This document shows, piece after piece, positions 35,438 to 43,536 of a stretch of DNA of 64,000 nt. The DNA is from Serinibacter salmoneus (GTDB lineage: Bacteria; Actinomycetota; Actinomycetes; Actinomycetales; Beutenbergiaceae), in assembly GCF_002563925.1 (NCBI RefSeq), contig NZ_PDJD01000001.1, positions 2,424,973 to 2,488,972 of the forward strand, written 5' to 3'. Positions within the stretch are counted from its first letter, which is position 1; every line of letters starts with the position of its first letter. A model generated the notes under the pieces. It had not been told where the DNA came from. It saw only the letters and a program-made list of their open reading frames with translations, and made no database searches. The translations under genes and the position numbers were made by a program.

Positions 35438-38362
35438 CTATTCTGACACGAGTACCTCGGCAAGCGAACGGCCTCTCACGTGGGCCAGGTGCTCGGCCTG
35501 AGTGCGGCAGGAATAGCCGTCCGCGAGGTACACGGCGCCCGGCGGTGCCTCGCGCAGCGCCGGCAGTAGGGCGTTCTCCGCGACCGCCACACTCACGTCG
35601 TAGTGCCCCTTCTCCATCCCGAAGTTGCCCGCGAGTCCACAGCACCCGGCGAGTTGGGTCAGGGTGGCCCCGGTGCGGCGCAACAGGGCGATGTCCGCCT
35701 CGTACCCCATCACCGAGTAGTGGTGACAGTGTGGCTGCACCACGAGGGTGGTGCCCTTCAGCGAGGGTGGCTCCCAGTCCTGTCCCGGCCCCAACTCGGG
35801 GTGCAGGAGGAGTTCGGCGAGGGTCATCACCGCGCCCGCCACCTGCGCCGAACGCGGGTCCTCGGGCAGCAGTTCGGTCAGGTCTCCCCGCAGCACCGCC
35901 GTGCAGGAGGGCTCCACCCCGATGATCGGCACGCCTTTCGCGGCCGCCGGGCCGAGGATGTCCAGCACCCCGCGCAGGCGACGTCTGGCGCCGTCGAGTT
36001 GGCCGGTGGAGATCCACGTCAGCCCGCAGCACGCCTGCTGCTGCGGGATGCGCACCGTGTACCCGGCCTGCTCGAGCAGGCCCACCATTGCCTTCGCGCC
36101 AGTCGGGTCGAGGTTCTCGCTGAAGGAGTCGGCCCACAGGATCACGTCCCGGGTCCGCCTGCGGGCGCCAGTGCTCGACACCGCGACACCCCGACTCTCC
36201 TCGGCTCCCGACCGGGAACTGTCCGCCTGGGCTCGCCGGGGGAACCAGCGCGAGAAGCGCTCGGTGGCGAACGCCGTCATCTCCCGGCGCCCGTCCATCC
36301 CCAGCAGGGGGAACAACGCGCGGCGCAGCGGCGCCCAGCCCAGGACCGCGTTGGCGGTGCTCGCCACCGGCGGCAGCGCCGTCGTCAGCCTCGCCCATCG
36401 GGGCAGCCAGCCCAGCACGTAGTGCGGGATCGGCCGCAGTCTCCCCCGGTAGCGGCGGTAGGTGGCCTCGGCCTTGTAGGAGGCCATGTCCACGCCGGCG
36501 GGGCAGTCCCGGCCGCAGGCCTTGCAGCTCAGGCACAGGTCCAGGGACTCCTGCACCTCGGGGGCCGCCCACCCTTTCGCGAAGGTGCCCCGGGCGAGCT
36601 CCTGCAGCACCCGCGCGCGGCCGCGGGTCACGTGCGCCTCATCGCCCGTGGCCTGATAACTCGGGCACATGAACCCCCCGGCGCCGGAGTTGTCGGCGCG
36701 GCACTTGCCCACCCCCACGCACCGGTGCACGGCCGTGGTGAGGTCACCGCGGTCGTGGGCGAGCGCGAGGCCCGTGGCTCCCAGGGTGATCGCCTGCGGC
36801 CGCCGCAGGTTCTCGGTGATCGCATCGGGGCGGACCAGGACACCGGGGTTGAGGTGGTCGCGGGGGTCGAAGAGGCCCTTGACCTGCTCGAACAGGGAGA
36901 GCGCCTCGGGTGAGTACATGTGCGGCAGCAGCCCGGAGCGGGCGCGCCCGTCGCCGTGCTCCCCGGACAGCGAGCCGCCGTACTTGCCCACCAGGGCCGC
37001 GGCGTCGTTCATGAAGCCCTCGAAGGTGGGCACATCGCTCGCCCGCTCCAGCGGCACGTCGATGCGCACGTGGATGCAGCCGTCGCCGAAGTGCCCGTAC
37101 GGCAGGCCGTCCACGCCGTAGGTGGCCATGAGCGCGTCGAAGTCGCGCAGGTAGGCGCCGAGGTGCTCCGGCGGCACCGCGGAGTCCTCCCAACCGGGCC
37201 AGGCGGGGTTGCCGGCCGGGGTGCGCCCCGCCAGCCCCACGCCGTCGGCCCGGATCCGCCACAGCGCCGCCGACTGCGCGGCGTCGGTGACGATCATGGA
37301 GTCCACGCAGTCCGCGGCCGCGACCAGCGCGCGGGCGTTGGCCATCGCCTCGGCCTCGTCCCGCCCGCCGACCTCGCAGAACAGCCATCCCGCGCCGCGT
37401 GGCAGGTCCGGCACGCTGCCGACGGCGCGCCGCACCACGTCCACCAGGCGCGCGTCCATCCCCTCGATCGCCAGCGGCTTCAGGGCGGCCAGCGGCACGA
37501 CGGCGTCGGCCGCGCTGGGCATATCGGCGTAGCCGAGCACCACCAGCACCGGGGCGGTGGGCAGCGGCTGCAGCTCGACGGTGGCCTCGAGCAGGGTGAC
37601 CAGGGTGCCCTCGGTGCCGACCAGCATGCGGGCCAGGTTGCGGCCGTGTTCGGGCAGCAGGTGCTCCAGGGAGTACCCGGAGACCTGCCGGGTGAACCGG
37701 CCGAGTTCGGTGCGGATCGTGGCGAGGTTGGCCGAGACGAGGCGCTCCAGCCCGTCCACGCGGGACAACGAATCCAGCCCGGCGCCGGCGGTGAAGACCC
37801 GGCCCGTGCCGTCGACCGCGTCCAGGCTGCGCACGTTGTCGGCGGTGCGTCCGTACGCGAGGGCATGCGGGCCGCAGGCGTTGTTGCCGATCATCCCGCC
37901 GAGGGTGGCGCGGTTCTTGGTGGAGGGGTCCGGGCCGAACCAGAGGCCGTGCGGGGCGGCGGCCTTCTGCAGGCTCGACATCACGACCCCCGGCTGCACC
38001 ACGGCGGTGCGCTGCGTCGGGTCGATCTCGCCGATGGCGTTCATGTGCCGGGAGAAGTCCAGGACCACCCCGGGCCCGACGGCGTTACCCGCCACGCTGG
38101 TGCCCGCCCCTCGCGCGGTGACGGGCGCGCCGTGCTCGCGGGCGACCTCCAGGGTGGCGAGCACCTCCTCACGGTCACGAGGGAAGGTCACCACCTGCGG
38201 CGGCACACGGTAATTGGAGGCGTCGGAGGAATACTCGGCGCGGCGCCTGGGGGAGGCATCCGCGGTGGTGACGGCCGCGAGGGCCCGCAGCAACTCGGGG
38301 GCGGGGACGGTTTCCTGCGGCGGGCGAGCCCCGCCGTCGGTCCCGGTGGTCAGGGAGGTCAC
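35438..38362 (-). CDS. FAD-linked/4Fe-4S oxidoreductase (D-2-hydroxyacid dehydrogenase type, GlcD-GlpC fusion)
   Basis: This 974-aa protein combines a GlcD-like flavoprotein with a GlpC-like iron-sulfur protein. The FAD domain has GAPVTARGAGTSVAGNAVG and TLGGMIGNNACGPHALAYGR. The FAD-oxidase C-terminal domain includes DGLPYGHFGDGCIHVRID and GKYGGSLSGEHGDGRAR. Two cysteine clusters follow (CVGVGKCR...CPSY and CLSCKACGRDCPAG), then two CCG repeats (QQACCGLTW, LAGCCGLAGNFG). Members oxidise D-lactate, D-2-hydroxyglutarate or glycolate and pass electrons to the quinone pool; the substrate cannot be read here. The start is GTG 38362. DNA codon use is ordinary. Confidence 0.9.
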   Translation of the reverse strand: MTSLTTGTDGGARPPQETVPAPELLRALAAVTTADASPRRRAEYSSDASNYRVPPQVVTFPRDREEVLATLEVAREHGAPVTARGAGTSVAGNAVGPGVVLDFSRHMNAIGEIDPTQRTAVVQPGVVMSSLQKAAAPHGLWFGPDPSTKNRATLGGMIGNNACGPHALAYGRTADNVRSLDAVDGTGRVFTAGAGLDSLSRVDGLERLVSANLATIRTELGRFTRQVSGYSLEHLLPEHGRNLARMLVGTEGTLVTLLEATVELQPLPTAPVLVVLGYADMPSAADAVVPLAALKPLAIEGMDARLVDVVRRAVGSVPDLPRGAGWLFCEVGGRDEAEAMANARALVAAADCVDSMIVTDAAQSAALWRIRADGVGLAGRTPAGNPAWPGWEDSAVPPEHLGAYLRDFDALMATYGVDGLPYGHFGDGCIHVRIDVPLERASDVPTFEGFMNDAAALVGKYGGSLSGEHGDGRARSGLLPHMYSPEALSLFEQVKGLFDPRDHLNPGVLVRPDAITENLRRPQAITLGATGLALAHDRGDLTTAVHRCVGVGKCRADNSGAGGFMCPSYQATGDEAHVTRGRARVLQELARGTFAKGWAAPEVQESLDLCLSCKACGRDCPAGVDMASYKAEATYRRYRGRLRPIPHYVLGWLPRWARLTTALPPVASTANAVLGWAPLRRALFPLLGMDGRREMTAFATERFSRWFPRRAQADSSRSGAEESRGVAVSSTGARRRTRDVILWADSFSENLDPTGAKAMVGLLEQAGYTVRIPQQQACCGLTWISTGQLDGARRRLRGVLDILGPAAAKGVPIIGVEPSCTAVLRGDLTELLPEDPRSAQVAGAVMTLAELLLHPELGPGQDWEPPSLKGTTLVVQPHCHHYSVMGYEADIALLRRTGATLTQLAGCCGLAGNFGMEKGHYDVSVAVAENALLPALREAPPGAVYLADGYSCRTQAEHLAHVRGRSLAEVLVSE

Positions 38363-38431
38363 CCTCCCGAGTCTGTCACGCGCAGCGGCGCCGCCCCCGG
38401 GACGTCCGGGATGCGGCGGTTCGGCTGCGAC

Positions 38432-39001
38432 TCAGTCGCCCTCAGGCACCCACGCCACGGACACCGGGTCCGATGCTGCGGGGAGCATCACGACCCCCAG
38501 GTCACCGATCGTGACCTCGTGCTCGACACTCGAATCCACGCCGCCCACGTCGGAGACCGTCGTGGTGGTGGGCGTGTAGTCCAAGGTGCACACCGCTCCG
38601 CCTGTCTCCACGAGGGTCACCTCGAGGGTGCCGGCCGCGGATTCCTGGACGGACTGCGCGACCAAGGGGCAGGAACTCGAACCGAAGGTGATGACATACA
38701 GTTCCGAACCGTCGGCGGACCAGGCCGCTCCGGCGGGCGAGGACTCGGGCCCCTCGGCGACCCCGGCCGGCAGGCCCCGGGAGTAGGTGTCGTCCGTCGT
38801 CGCCTCGCCGACTGCCCCGGTGGAGCCGTCACCGTCCGTCACGCCGTCGTCCTCGGCGTCCGCGGTCGTCGCCTCCTCGGTGGGGACCGGGGACGCGGTC
38901 GACTCGGCGGAGCGTCCGCCGTCGGGCGGGGTGCAGGCGACGAGCAACACGGGCAGGATCGCTGCCGCGGCAAGTCCCCGCAGTGCGGGTGTGGTGCGCA
39001 T
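38432..39001 (-). CDS. Secreted lipoprotein, unknown function
   Basis: This 189-aa protein has a signal peptide (MRTTPALRGLAAAAILPVL) with lipobox LVAC; the lipidated cysteine is residue 23. An acidic Ser/Thr/Asp linker (about residues 27-75) leads to a small domain with two cysteines, SSSCPLVAQSV and GGAVCTLDYTPT, which could form a disulfide. I do not recognise the family. It lies between the large oxidoreductase and the ECF-partner gene, all leftward, but a promoter between them is possible in the 93-bp gap. ATG 39001 opens the signal. Confidence 0.7.
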   Translation of the reverse strand: MRTTPALRGLAAAAILPVLLVACTPPDGGRSAESTASPVPTEEATTADAEDDGVTDGDGSTGAVGEATTDDTYSRGLPAGVAEGPESSPAGAAWSADGSELYVITFGSSSCPLVAQSVQESAAGTLEVTLVETGGAVCTLDYTPTTTTVSDVGGVDSSVEHEVTIGDLGVVMLPAASDPVSVAWVPEGD

Positions 39002-39094
39002 GAGTGCCTCCTTTGCGGGCCCGGTCAGGCTATCAACTCGATCTCGGCGCCAGTGGTGGGACGCCACCGACGCGCGAGAAGGGCATGCGGTCGG

Positions 39095-40633
39095 TCAGGG
39101 CGCCATGTCGAGTGCACTGTCCGCGAGGGCCAGCACGGTCCACGTCCCGCCGTCCTCGCTCGTCAACTCGTAGGCAGGGACCAGCACGACGGCACCCCCC
39201 TCGGTCCACACCGTGGTCAGGGTGAGGTCAGCGGCGACGAGCTCCACCACCTCCACGGGCCACGGCAGGGGTGCACCCGGCACCGGGGTCGCGGGGGGCG
39301 CGGTCGGTGGCGTCCACCCCGGCGGTGCCGGGAGGGCTTCGACGCCCTCTCGCGGCACCGGCGTGGCGAGAGGAAGATCCTCGCGCGCAGCCTCGGAGTC
39401 AGCGGGTCCGGATCCTGCGGGCGCGGAACCGGCGAACTCCCCCTCGAGCCCGAGGCCGGAGGCGGCCAGTGGCATCACGGGGTAGGCGAGTGCTCCGAAG
39501 GCCGGGTCGGAGAGCCGATCGGCCGCCTCCTGCGCACTGACCACGGGGTACTCGCCGAGTTCCGTCAGGGGCGCCATCGGCCCGGAGAAGGAGGCGATGC
39601 CTCCGGAGCTCAGTTCGAGGTAGTACGCCAGGGAGGTCGGCACGCCCTCTATCAGCACCGCCGCGGTGGCGGTGGTGATCCCGACCTCCGGGAGCGACTG
39701 GGCCTCGATCTCCAGCTCCGCGACCACACCGAGGTCGGCGAGCAGCACCTCCAGGGCGGCGATTGCCTCCTGTTGTGGAGGCGCCTGCAGATCCTCGCAG
39801 TCCACCCCCGCCGCGGCGAGACCCTCGGTGTGCAGTTCGTCGTTCCCACAGTTCCATGGAGAGATCGCGGCGCTGGAGTAGCTGAGCGTGAGTGCGCCGT
39901 CCAGGGTGACCGACAGGGACGGAGCGAGCGCCGTGCGGCCCTCGACCCACCAGGCGCCGTCCTTCAGCTGCGCATCCCCGGCCAGGCCGAACACGTCGGC
40001 GGCACGAGCCGCCACGTCCCGAGCGGGTTCGGCGTTGGGGTCCAGGGCGTAGCCCGCGGCCTGCCCCGTGCCGGCCCCCAGCCCGGAGGCGATGAAGGTG
40101 GTACGGCCCGGCCCGGCCGGGTACAGCGCGGAGTCAGCGGGCGCGGAGGCGGACTCGGGGACGCTCTGTGCGAGAGGATCGTGCCCCGACAAGGCAGCCG
40201 CTTCGGACTCGTCCGCGGCGAGGCCTTCCGGCGCGGAGTCCTCGGCGGACTCCTCACTGGATCCCTCCGCGGACTCCGGCGCTCCGGTTGAATCCGCGGC
40301 GTGGCTCCCGCCACCGTGGAAGACTCCGGTGGCACCCGCGGCATAGCCGCCGACGCCGATGATCGCGGCAGCGGCGGCGCCTGCCAGCACGGAGGGCCAG
40401 CGCCGGCTGCGGCGACGAGCCTCGAGGTCGACAGCGGCCGGCGGCGCCGAACCGCCCGTGCCCTGGTCGGCACCACCTGCCGCGCCCTGCCTCGAGCCGA
40501 CGGCCCGAGCGATGATCTGCGCGGCCAGGTCCTCGCGCGGCTCGCGCTCGGCCGCGGGGTCGGCAGCCCGCAGCCGCGCAAGGGCCTCCTGCGCGCTCGG
40601 GGACGGACCAGTGCGGTCGTCATCGCCGGACAT
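39095..40633 (-). CDS. Single-pass membrane protein, probable ECF sigma partner
   Basis: This 512-aa protein has a cytoplasmic N-terminus of about 80 residues (QEALARLRAADPAAE, REDLAAQIIARAVGS), one transmembrane helix (about residues 81-103, VLAGAAAAAIIGVGGYAAGA), then a long acidic linker and an extracytoplasmic domain rich in beta-type segments. Topology and its place after an ECF sigma gene suggest an anti-sigma or sigma-responsive sensor. No zinc-type HxxxCxxC anti-sigma motif is visible. It is preceded by the same promoter-like motif as the sigma gene. Function otherwise unknown. Confidence 0.65.
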   Translation of the reverse strand: MSGDDDRTGPSPSAQEALARLRAADPAAEREPREDLAAQIIARAVGSRQGAAGGADQGTGGSAPPAAVDLEARRRSRRWPSVLAGAAAAAIIGVGGYAAGATGVFHGGGSHAADSTGAPESAEGSSEESAEDSAPEGLAADESEAAALSGHDPLAQSVPESASAPADSALYPAGPGRTTFIASGLGAGTGQAAGYALDPNAEPARDVAARAADVFGLAGDAQLKDGAWWVEGRTALAPSLSVTLDGALTLSYSSAAISPWNCGNDELHTEGLAAAGVDCEDLQAPPQQEAIAALEVLLADLGVVAELEIEAQSLPEVGITTATAAVLIEGVPTSLAYYLELSSGGIASFSGPMAPLTELGEYPVVSAQEAADRLSDPAFGALAYPVMPLAASGLGLEGEFAGSAPAGSGPADSEAAREDLPLATPVPREGVEALPAPPGWTPPTAPPATPVPGAPLPWPVEVVELVAADLTLTTVWTEGGAVVLVPAYELTSEDGGTWTVLALADSALDMAP

Positions 40634-40665
40634 GGCACCTCCCAGTGCGTCGTGTTCCTGCCCTC

Positions 40666-40694
40666 ACCATGTCTCGCAGCGGCGCGTTCTTGCA
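40666..40694 (-). promoter_or_regulatory. Candidate ECF promoter before the membrane partner gene
   Basis: On the minus strand TGCAAGAA (40694-40687), a 13-bp spacer and GACATGGT (40673-40666) precede ATG 40633 by 32 bases. The same arrangement precedes the sigma gene, with identical -35 and spacing and one change in the -10. Confidence 0.65.
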
Positions 40695-40741
40695 CACCAG
40701 CGAGCACGAGAGGCTCCCTCCTGCGGGCAAGGTCGGGGGCC

Positions 40742-41347
40742 TCATCCCGTCGCCTGGTCCCCCCACGCCTCGCGCAACCGGGAGCGGGCACGGGAGAGTG
40801 CCGCATCCGCGCCGCCACGGGAGATCCCGAGCACCTGCGCGAGCTCCGCACCGCCGAGGCCCTCCCAGGCGTGCAGAGCCAGGATCGTGCGATCGCGTTC
40901 GGACAAGCGCCCCAGTGCGCGGCGCACCTCGTCGTCCGCGACGGCCGCGAGAGCCGGATCCGCCAGGTGAGCGACGTCGTCGTCCTCGGGCACCTCCGCC
41001 ACCGGCAGCGCGCGGGCCTTGCGCCGATGGTTCGCCAGCACGTACCCGGCCGTGGTGTAGAGCCACGGAAGCGGGGAACGGTCCCGGGGCACATCGGCGC
41101 GACGCCGCCAGGCGGTCAGCAACACCTCGGAGGCGAGGTCCTCGGCGTCCTGGGGCGCTGTCCGCCGAGCGAAGTAGCGCACGAGCGGTGTGAGATTCTC
41201 CCGCGTGAGTCCCGTGAACCACACGGCCTCACCCTCCGTGCTCGTCCGGGGTGCCTCGGCGTCGGTGGGGTCGGCCCCGGGTCGTACAGCCGGGCCGGTT
41301 GCGGGCACGCGAAAGGCCACGACGTCGCCCGGCGTCGGTTCCGACAT
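40742..41347 (-). CDS. ECF-family RNA polymerase sigma factor
   Basis: This 201-aa group IV sigma factor has region 2 (LTRENLTPLVRYFARRTA, QDAEDLASEVLLTAWRRRAD, PLPWLYTTAGYVLANHRRK) and region 4 (LGRLSERDRTILALHAWEGL, LAQVLGISRGGADAALSRA). Region 2 has the -10-recognition helix and region 4 the -35-binding HTH. The first 40 residues are a Pro/Thr-rich extension. It is followed 108 bp downstream by a single-pass membrane protein, the usual position of a sigma regulator. ATG 41347 follows a GGAGCGAG Shine-Dalgarno. Confidence 0.88.
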   Translation of the reverse strand: MSEPTPGDVVAFRVPATGPAVRPGADPTDAEAPRTSTEGEAVWFTGLTRENLTPLVRYFARRTAPQDAEDLASEVLLTAWRRRADVPRDRSPLPWLYTTAGYVLANHRRKARALPVAEVPEDDDVAHLADPALAAVADDEVRRALGRLSERDRTILALHAWEGLGGAELAQVLGISRGGADAALSRARSRLREAWGDQATG

Positions 41348-41374
41348 CCCCTCGCTCCTTCGTTGCCTGATCCG

Positions 41375-41403
41375 ACTATGTCCCACCGCCGCCGCTTCTT
41401 GCA
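41375..41403 (-). promoter_or_regulatory. Candidate autoregulated ECF promoter before the sigma gene
   Basis: On the minus strand TGCAAGAA (41403-41396), a 13-bp spacer and GACATAGT (41382-41375) precede ATG 41347 by 27 bases. Two such copies in one locus, each just upstream of a gene of the same sigma system, are typical of autoregulation. Confidence 0.7.
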
Positions 41404-41485
41404 GCGGTGAGCGAAGTCGTCGCCGAACTGAGACCTGCGGCGCGCGAGGTGCCCCGATCACCTCGGATGCGGTTGACTGTCCCCC

Positions 41486-42250
41486 ATGCACGAGGACACG
41501 GGGGTTGGGCCCACGGCCCAGCACCGTCCGTTCGTGCTGCTCGCCTCACGATCCGAGCAGCCCGTGGCGGACGAGGAGTACGAGGCGTTCTGCCGATTCA
41601 TGGAACTGCCGGCCGAGCGCCTGTGGCGCATCCGCCTGGACCAGCGGCCGATGCCCGCGATCGACCTGGACACCGTGGCCGGAATCGTGGTCGCCGGGAG
41701 CCCGTTCACCTCCTCCGACCCCCCGGAGAGCAAGTCCGAGGTGCAAAAGCGTGTGGAGCGCGAGATCGGCGCGCTGCTGATGGACGTGTGCGAGCGGGAC
41801 ATCCCGTTCCTCGGGGCCTGCTACGGCGTGGGCACGCTCGGCGTGCACCTGGGCGGCGTGGTCGACACCACGTACGGGGAGCCCGTGGGTGCGGTGCCGG
41901 TCGCGCTGAACGCCGCTGGGCTGAGCGACCCGTTGCTCGAGGGCCTTCCCCCGGTGTTCGACGCGTATGTGGGACACAAGGAGGCGCTGCGCGCCGCACC
42001 GCCGGGGACCACGCTGCTGGCCTCCTCCCCTGGCGCCCCCGTGCAGATGCTCCGGTACCGGCGCAACGTCTACGCCACGCAGTTCCACCCGGAGCTCGAC
42101 GCCCCGGGCATCGTCTCGCGCCTGCGCGCCTACCGGGACAAGGGGTACTACGACCCCGCCGAGATCGACGCCGTCATCGCGCGCGTGGAGTCGGCCGATG
42201 TGACCGCCTCGGCCGGGGTGCTGCGCAACTTCGCCCGCATCTACGGCTGA
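41486..42250 (+). CDS. Class I glutamine amidotransferase-like protein
   Basis: This 254-aa cytoplasmic protein has the class I amidotransferase triad: nucleophile cysteine in FLGACYGVGTLGVHLGG, and histidine/glutamate in YATQFHPELDAPG. IVVAGSPFTSSD is the strand before the oxyanion region. It resembles stand-alone GuaA-like amidotransferases, for which the ammonia acceptor is usually unknown. The C-terminal extension (IVSRLRAYRDKGYYDPAEID) is typical of that group. It diverges from the ECF sigma operon and converges on the GNAT gene. Confidence 0.85.
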   Translation: MHEDTGVGPTAQHRPFVLLASRSEQPVADEEYEAFCRFMELPAERLWRIRLDQRPMPAIDLDTVAGIVVAGSPFTSSDPPESKSEVQKRVEREIGALLMDVCERDIPFLGACYGVGTLGVHLGGVVDTTYGEPVGAVPVALNAAGLSDPLLEGLPPVFDAYVGHKEALRAAPPGTTLLASSPGAPVQMLRYRRNVYATQFHPELDAPGIVSRLRAYRDKGYYDPAEIDAVIARVESADVTASAGVLRNFARIYG

Positions 42251-42254
42251 CCCA

Positions 42255-42378
42255 CCACCGCGAGGTGGTTCTGCAGCCACCGCGAGGTGGTTCTGCAGCC
42301 ACCGCGAGGTGGTTCTGCAGCCACCGCGAGGTGGTTCTGCAGCCACCGCGAGGTGGTTCTGCAGAACCACCTCGCGGG
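42255..42378. repeat. Five exact 22-bp tandem repeats ending in a 32-bp perfect palindrome
   Basis: Five identical 22-bp units run at 42255-42276, 42277-42298, 42299-42320, 42321-42342 and 42343-42364. Each contains CCACCGCGAGGTGG, itself an inverted repeat with a 4-nt loop. The last unit joins an inverted half-copy, making a perfect 32-bp palindrome at 42346-42377 centred on CTGCAG. There are no spacers, so this is not a CRISPR array. It occupies the gap between convergent genes and probably acts as a bidirectional terminator whose stem has been amplified. Confidence 0.95.
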
Positions 42379-42388
42379 TGCATGGGGG

Positions 42389-42928
42389 TCAGGGGTTCTC
42401 GAGGAGCGCGAGCGCGGCGATCGGCGGCGTCGGGTCGGTCCGCAGACGCGCGTGCAGCTCGACGTCGAACCGCTCCTCGCCGTAGCGCAGCTTCTCCCGC
42501 TCCAGCCCCTCCACGGGGAATCCCGCTCGGCGGGCGACGGCGCACGAGGCCGGGTTGTTCGTGCGGTGCCCGAGTTCCACCCGGTACAGATCGCGCTCGA
42601 ACGCCCACTGCGCAGCGCCCGCGAGCGCCCGTGCCGCCAGGCCTCGGCCACGGGCCCTTGGCACCGTCCAGTAGGAGGCCCAGCACGTGCCGTGGCGGCG
42701 CTCGATCGCGGACAGCGAGACGTTCCCGACCACCTCCTCCTCCCACACGATGGCCCAGTGCCGCGCCCTCTCATCGCTGCGCAACGCCTCATCGATGAAC
42801 CGCTTGGCCAGCAGCGGTGTGGACAGATCGCTCTCCCCCACCTGCACGTGCAGATCACTCGCCTGCAGCATCACGGCGCTCAGCACGAACGCGTCGTCCG
42901 CGTGCCAGGGGCGTAGCGCTGCCCTCAC
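42389..42928 (-). CDS. GNAT family N-acetyltransferase (RimJ/RimL type)
   Basis: This 179-aa protein has the GNAT acetyl-CoA site: SYWTVPRARGRGLAARALAG (R-G-R-G-L/A motif A), preceded by EEEVVGNVSLS. The later strand VELGHRTNNPASCAVARRAG is the characteristic 'N-x-AS' block, and GFPVEGLEREKLRYGEERFD ends the fold. It belongs to the RimJ/RimL-like group that acetylates N-termini or small molecules. GTG 42928 overlaps the DUF2277 stop in a GTGA. Confidence 0.88.
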   Translation of the reverse strand: MRAALRPWHADDAFVLSAVMLQASDLHVQVGESDLSTPLLAKRFIDEALRSDERARHWAIVWEEEVVGNVSLSAIERRHGTCWASYWTVPRARGRGLAARALAGAAQWAFERDLYRVELGHRTNNPASCAVARRAGFPVEGLEREKLRYGEERFDVELHARLRTDPTPPIAALALLENP

Positions 42929-43218
42929 GTGCCCTGGGGCGCCTGTCGCGCCTGGCGTGCGGCGATCCTCGCCTGCACCTCCGGGCGGCGCAGCGGCGGG
43001 AGGATCTTGGCCGGCTGCTGCCGCTCCGGCAGATCCGCGAGCAGTCGGCGAGTGACCGCGGCGACCTCCGCTACCGCGGCCTCGAACGCCTCGGACGTGC
43101 GGGCGCTGGGATGCGTGATCCCGGAGACCTTGCGCACGTACTGGCGCGCGGCCGCCTCGATCTCGTCCTCGGTGGCGGGCGGCTCGAGTCCTCGCAGGAG
43201 CGTCACGTTGCGGCACAT
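42925..43218 (-). CDS. DUF2277 family protein
   Basis: This 97-aa protein begins MCRNVTLLRGLEPPATEDEI and continues ARQYVRKVSGITHPSA, which is the conserved start of the DUF2277 family. The rest is helical and basic (ILPPLRRPEVQARIAARQAR). Family function is unknown. It is translationally coupled to the GNAT gene by a 4-bp overlap. Confidence 0.88.
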   Translation of the reverse strand: MCRNVTLLRGLEPPATEDEIEAAARQYVRKVSGITHPSARTSEAFEAAVAEVAAVTRRLLADLPERQQPAKILPPLRRPEVQARIAARQARQAPQGT

Positions 43219-43332
43219 GCCTGCGAGCGTGCTCGCGCACAGCCCAGGTCGTCAAGGGTGTTTCCGTTGCGCACGCTGGTTGTCGCATCAACGGCGCAGA
43301 CCTCCGACGCCTCAGCGCCGCGGAGAGCCACG

Positions 43333-43363
43333 AAGGCCCGGAACCCCCTGGGTTCCGGGCCTT
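43333..43363 (-). terminator. Terminator after tRNA-Thr
   Basis: AAGGCCCGGAACC (43333-43345) pairs perfectly with GGTTCCGGGCCTT (43351-43363) around a 5-nt loop, eight bases after the tRNA 3' end. Confidence 0.85.
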
Positions 43364-43370
43364 CTGCGTG

Positions 43371-43443
43371 AGCCGCCTGCGGGAATCGAACCCGCGACCT
43401 ATTCATTACGAGTGAATCGCTCTGCCGACTGAGCTAAGGCGGC
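43371..43443 (-). tRNA. tRNA-Thr (anticodon CGT)
   Basis: Read on the minus strand, GCCGCCT forms the acceptor stem with AGGCGGC, D-arm GCTCAGTCGGCAGAGC follows, the anticodon loop is CTCGTAA on a 5-bp stem (ATTCA/TGAAT), and the T-arm contains GGTTCGATTCC. The anticodon CGT reads ACG (Thr). The discriminator base is T and CCA is not encoded. Seventy-three bases, no intron, standard cloverleaf. Confidence 0.96.
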
Positions 43444-43536
43444 GACGCGGCCCGAGGGTCGCCCGGGCAGCGGCGACCACTGTACCCGAGCGCGCACGCT
43501 GGCCCAAACCGGCGATCGCGCCCCTCCCGCCCCGCC

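Noticed and set aside
36920-40291. A very long plus-strand open frame (1123 codons) across the oxidoreductase, lipoprotein and ECF-partner genes
   Set aside because: It is antisense to three well-supported genes, is rich in Gly/Arg/His as GC-bias frames are, and has no recognisable domain.
41486-42250. Functional GMP synthase
   Set aside because: Only the amidotransferase domain is present; the ATP-pyrophosphatase half is missing.
42255-42378. CRISPR array
   Set aside because: The 22-bp units abut directly with no spacers and no cas gene is present.
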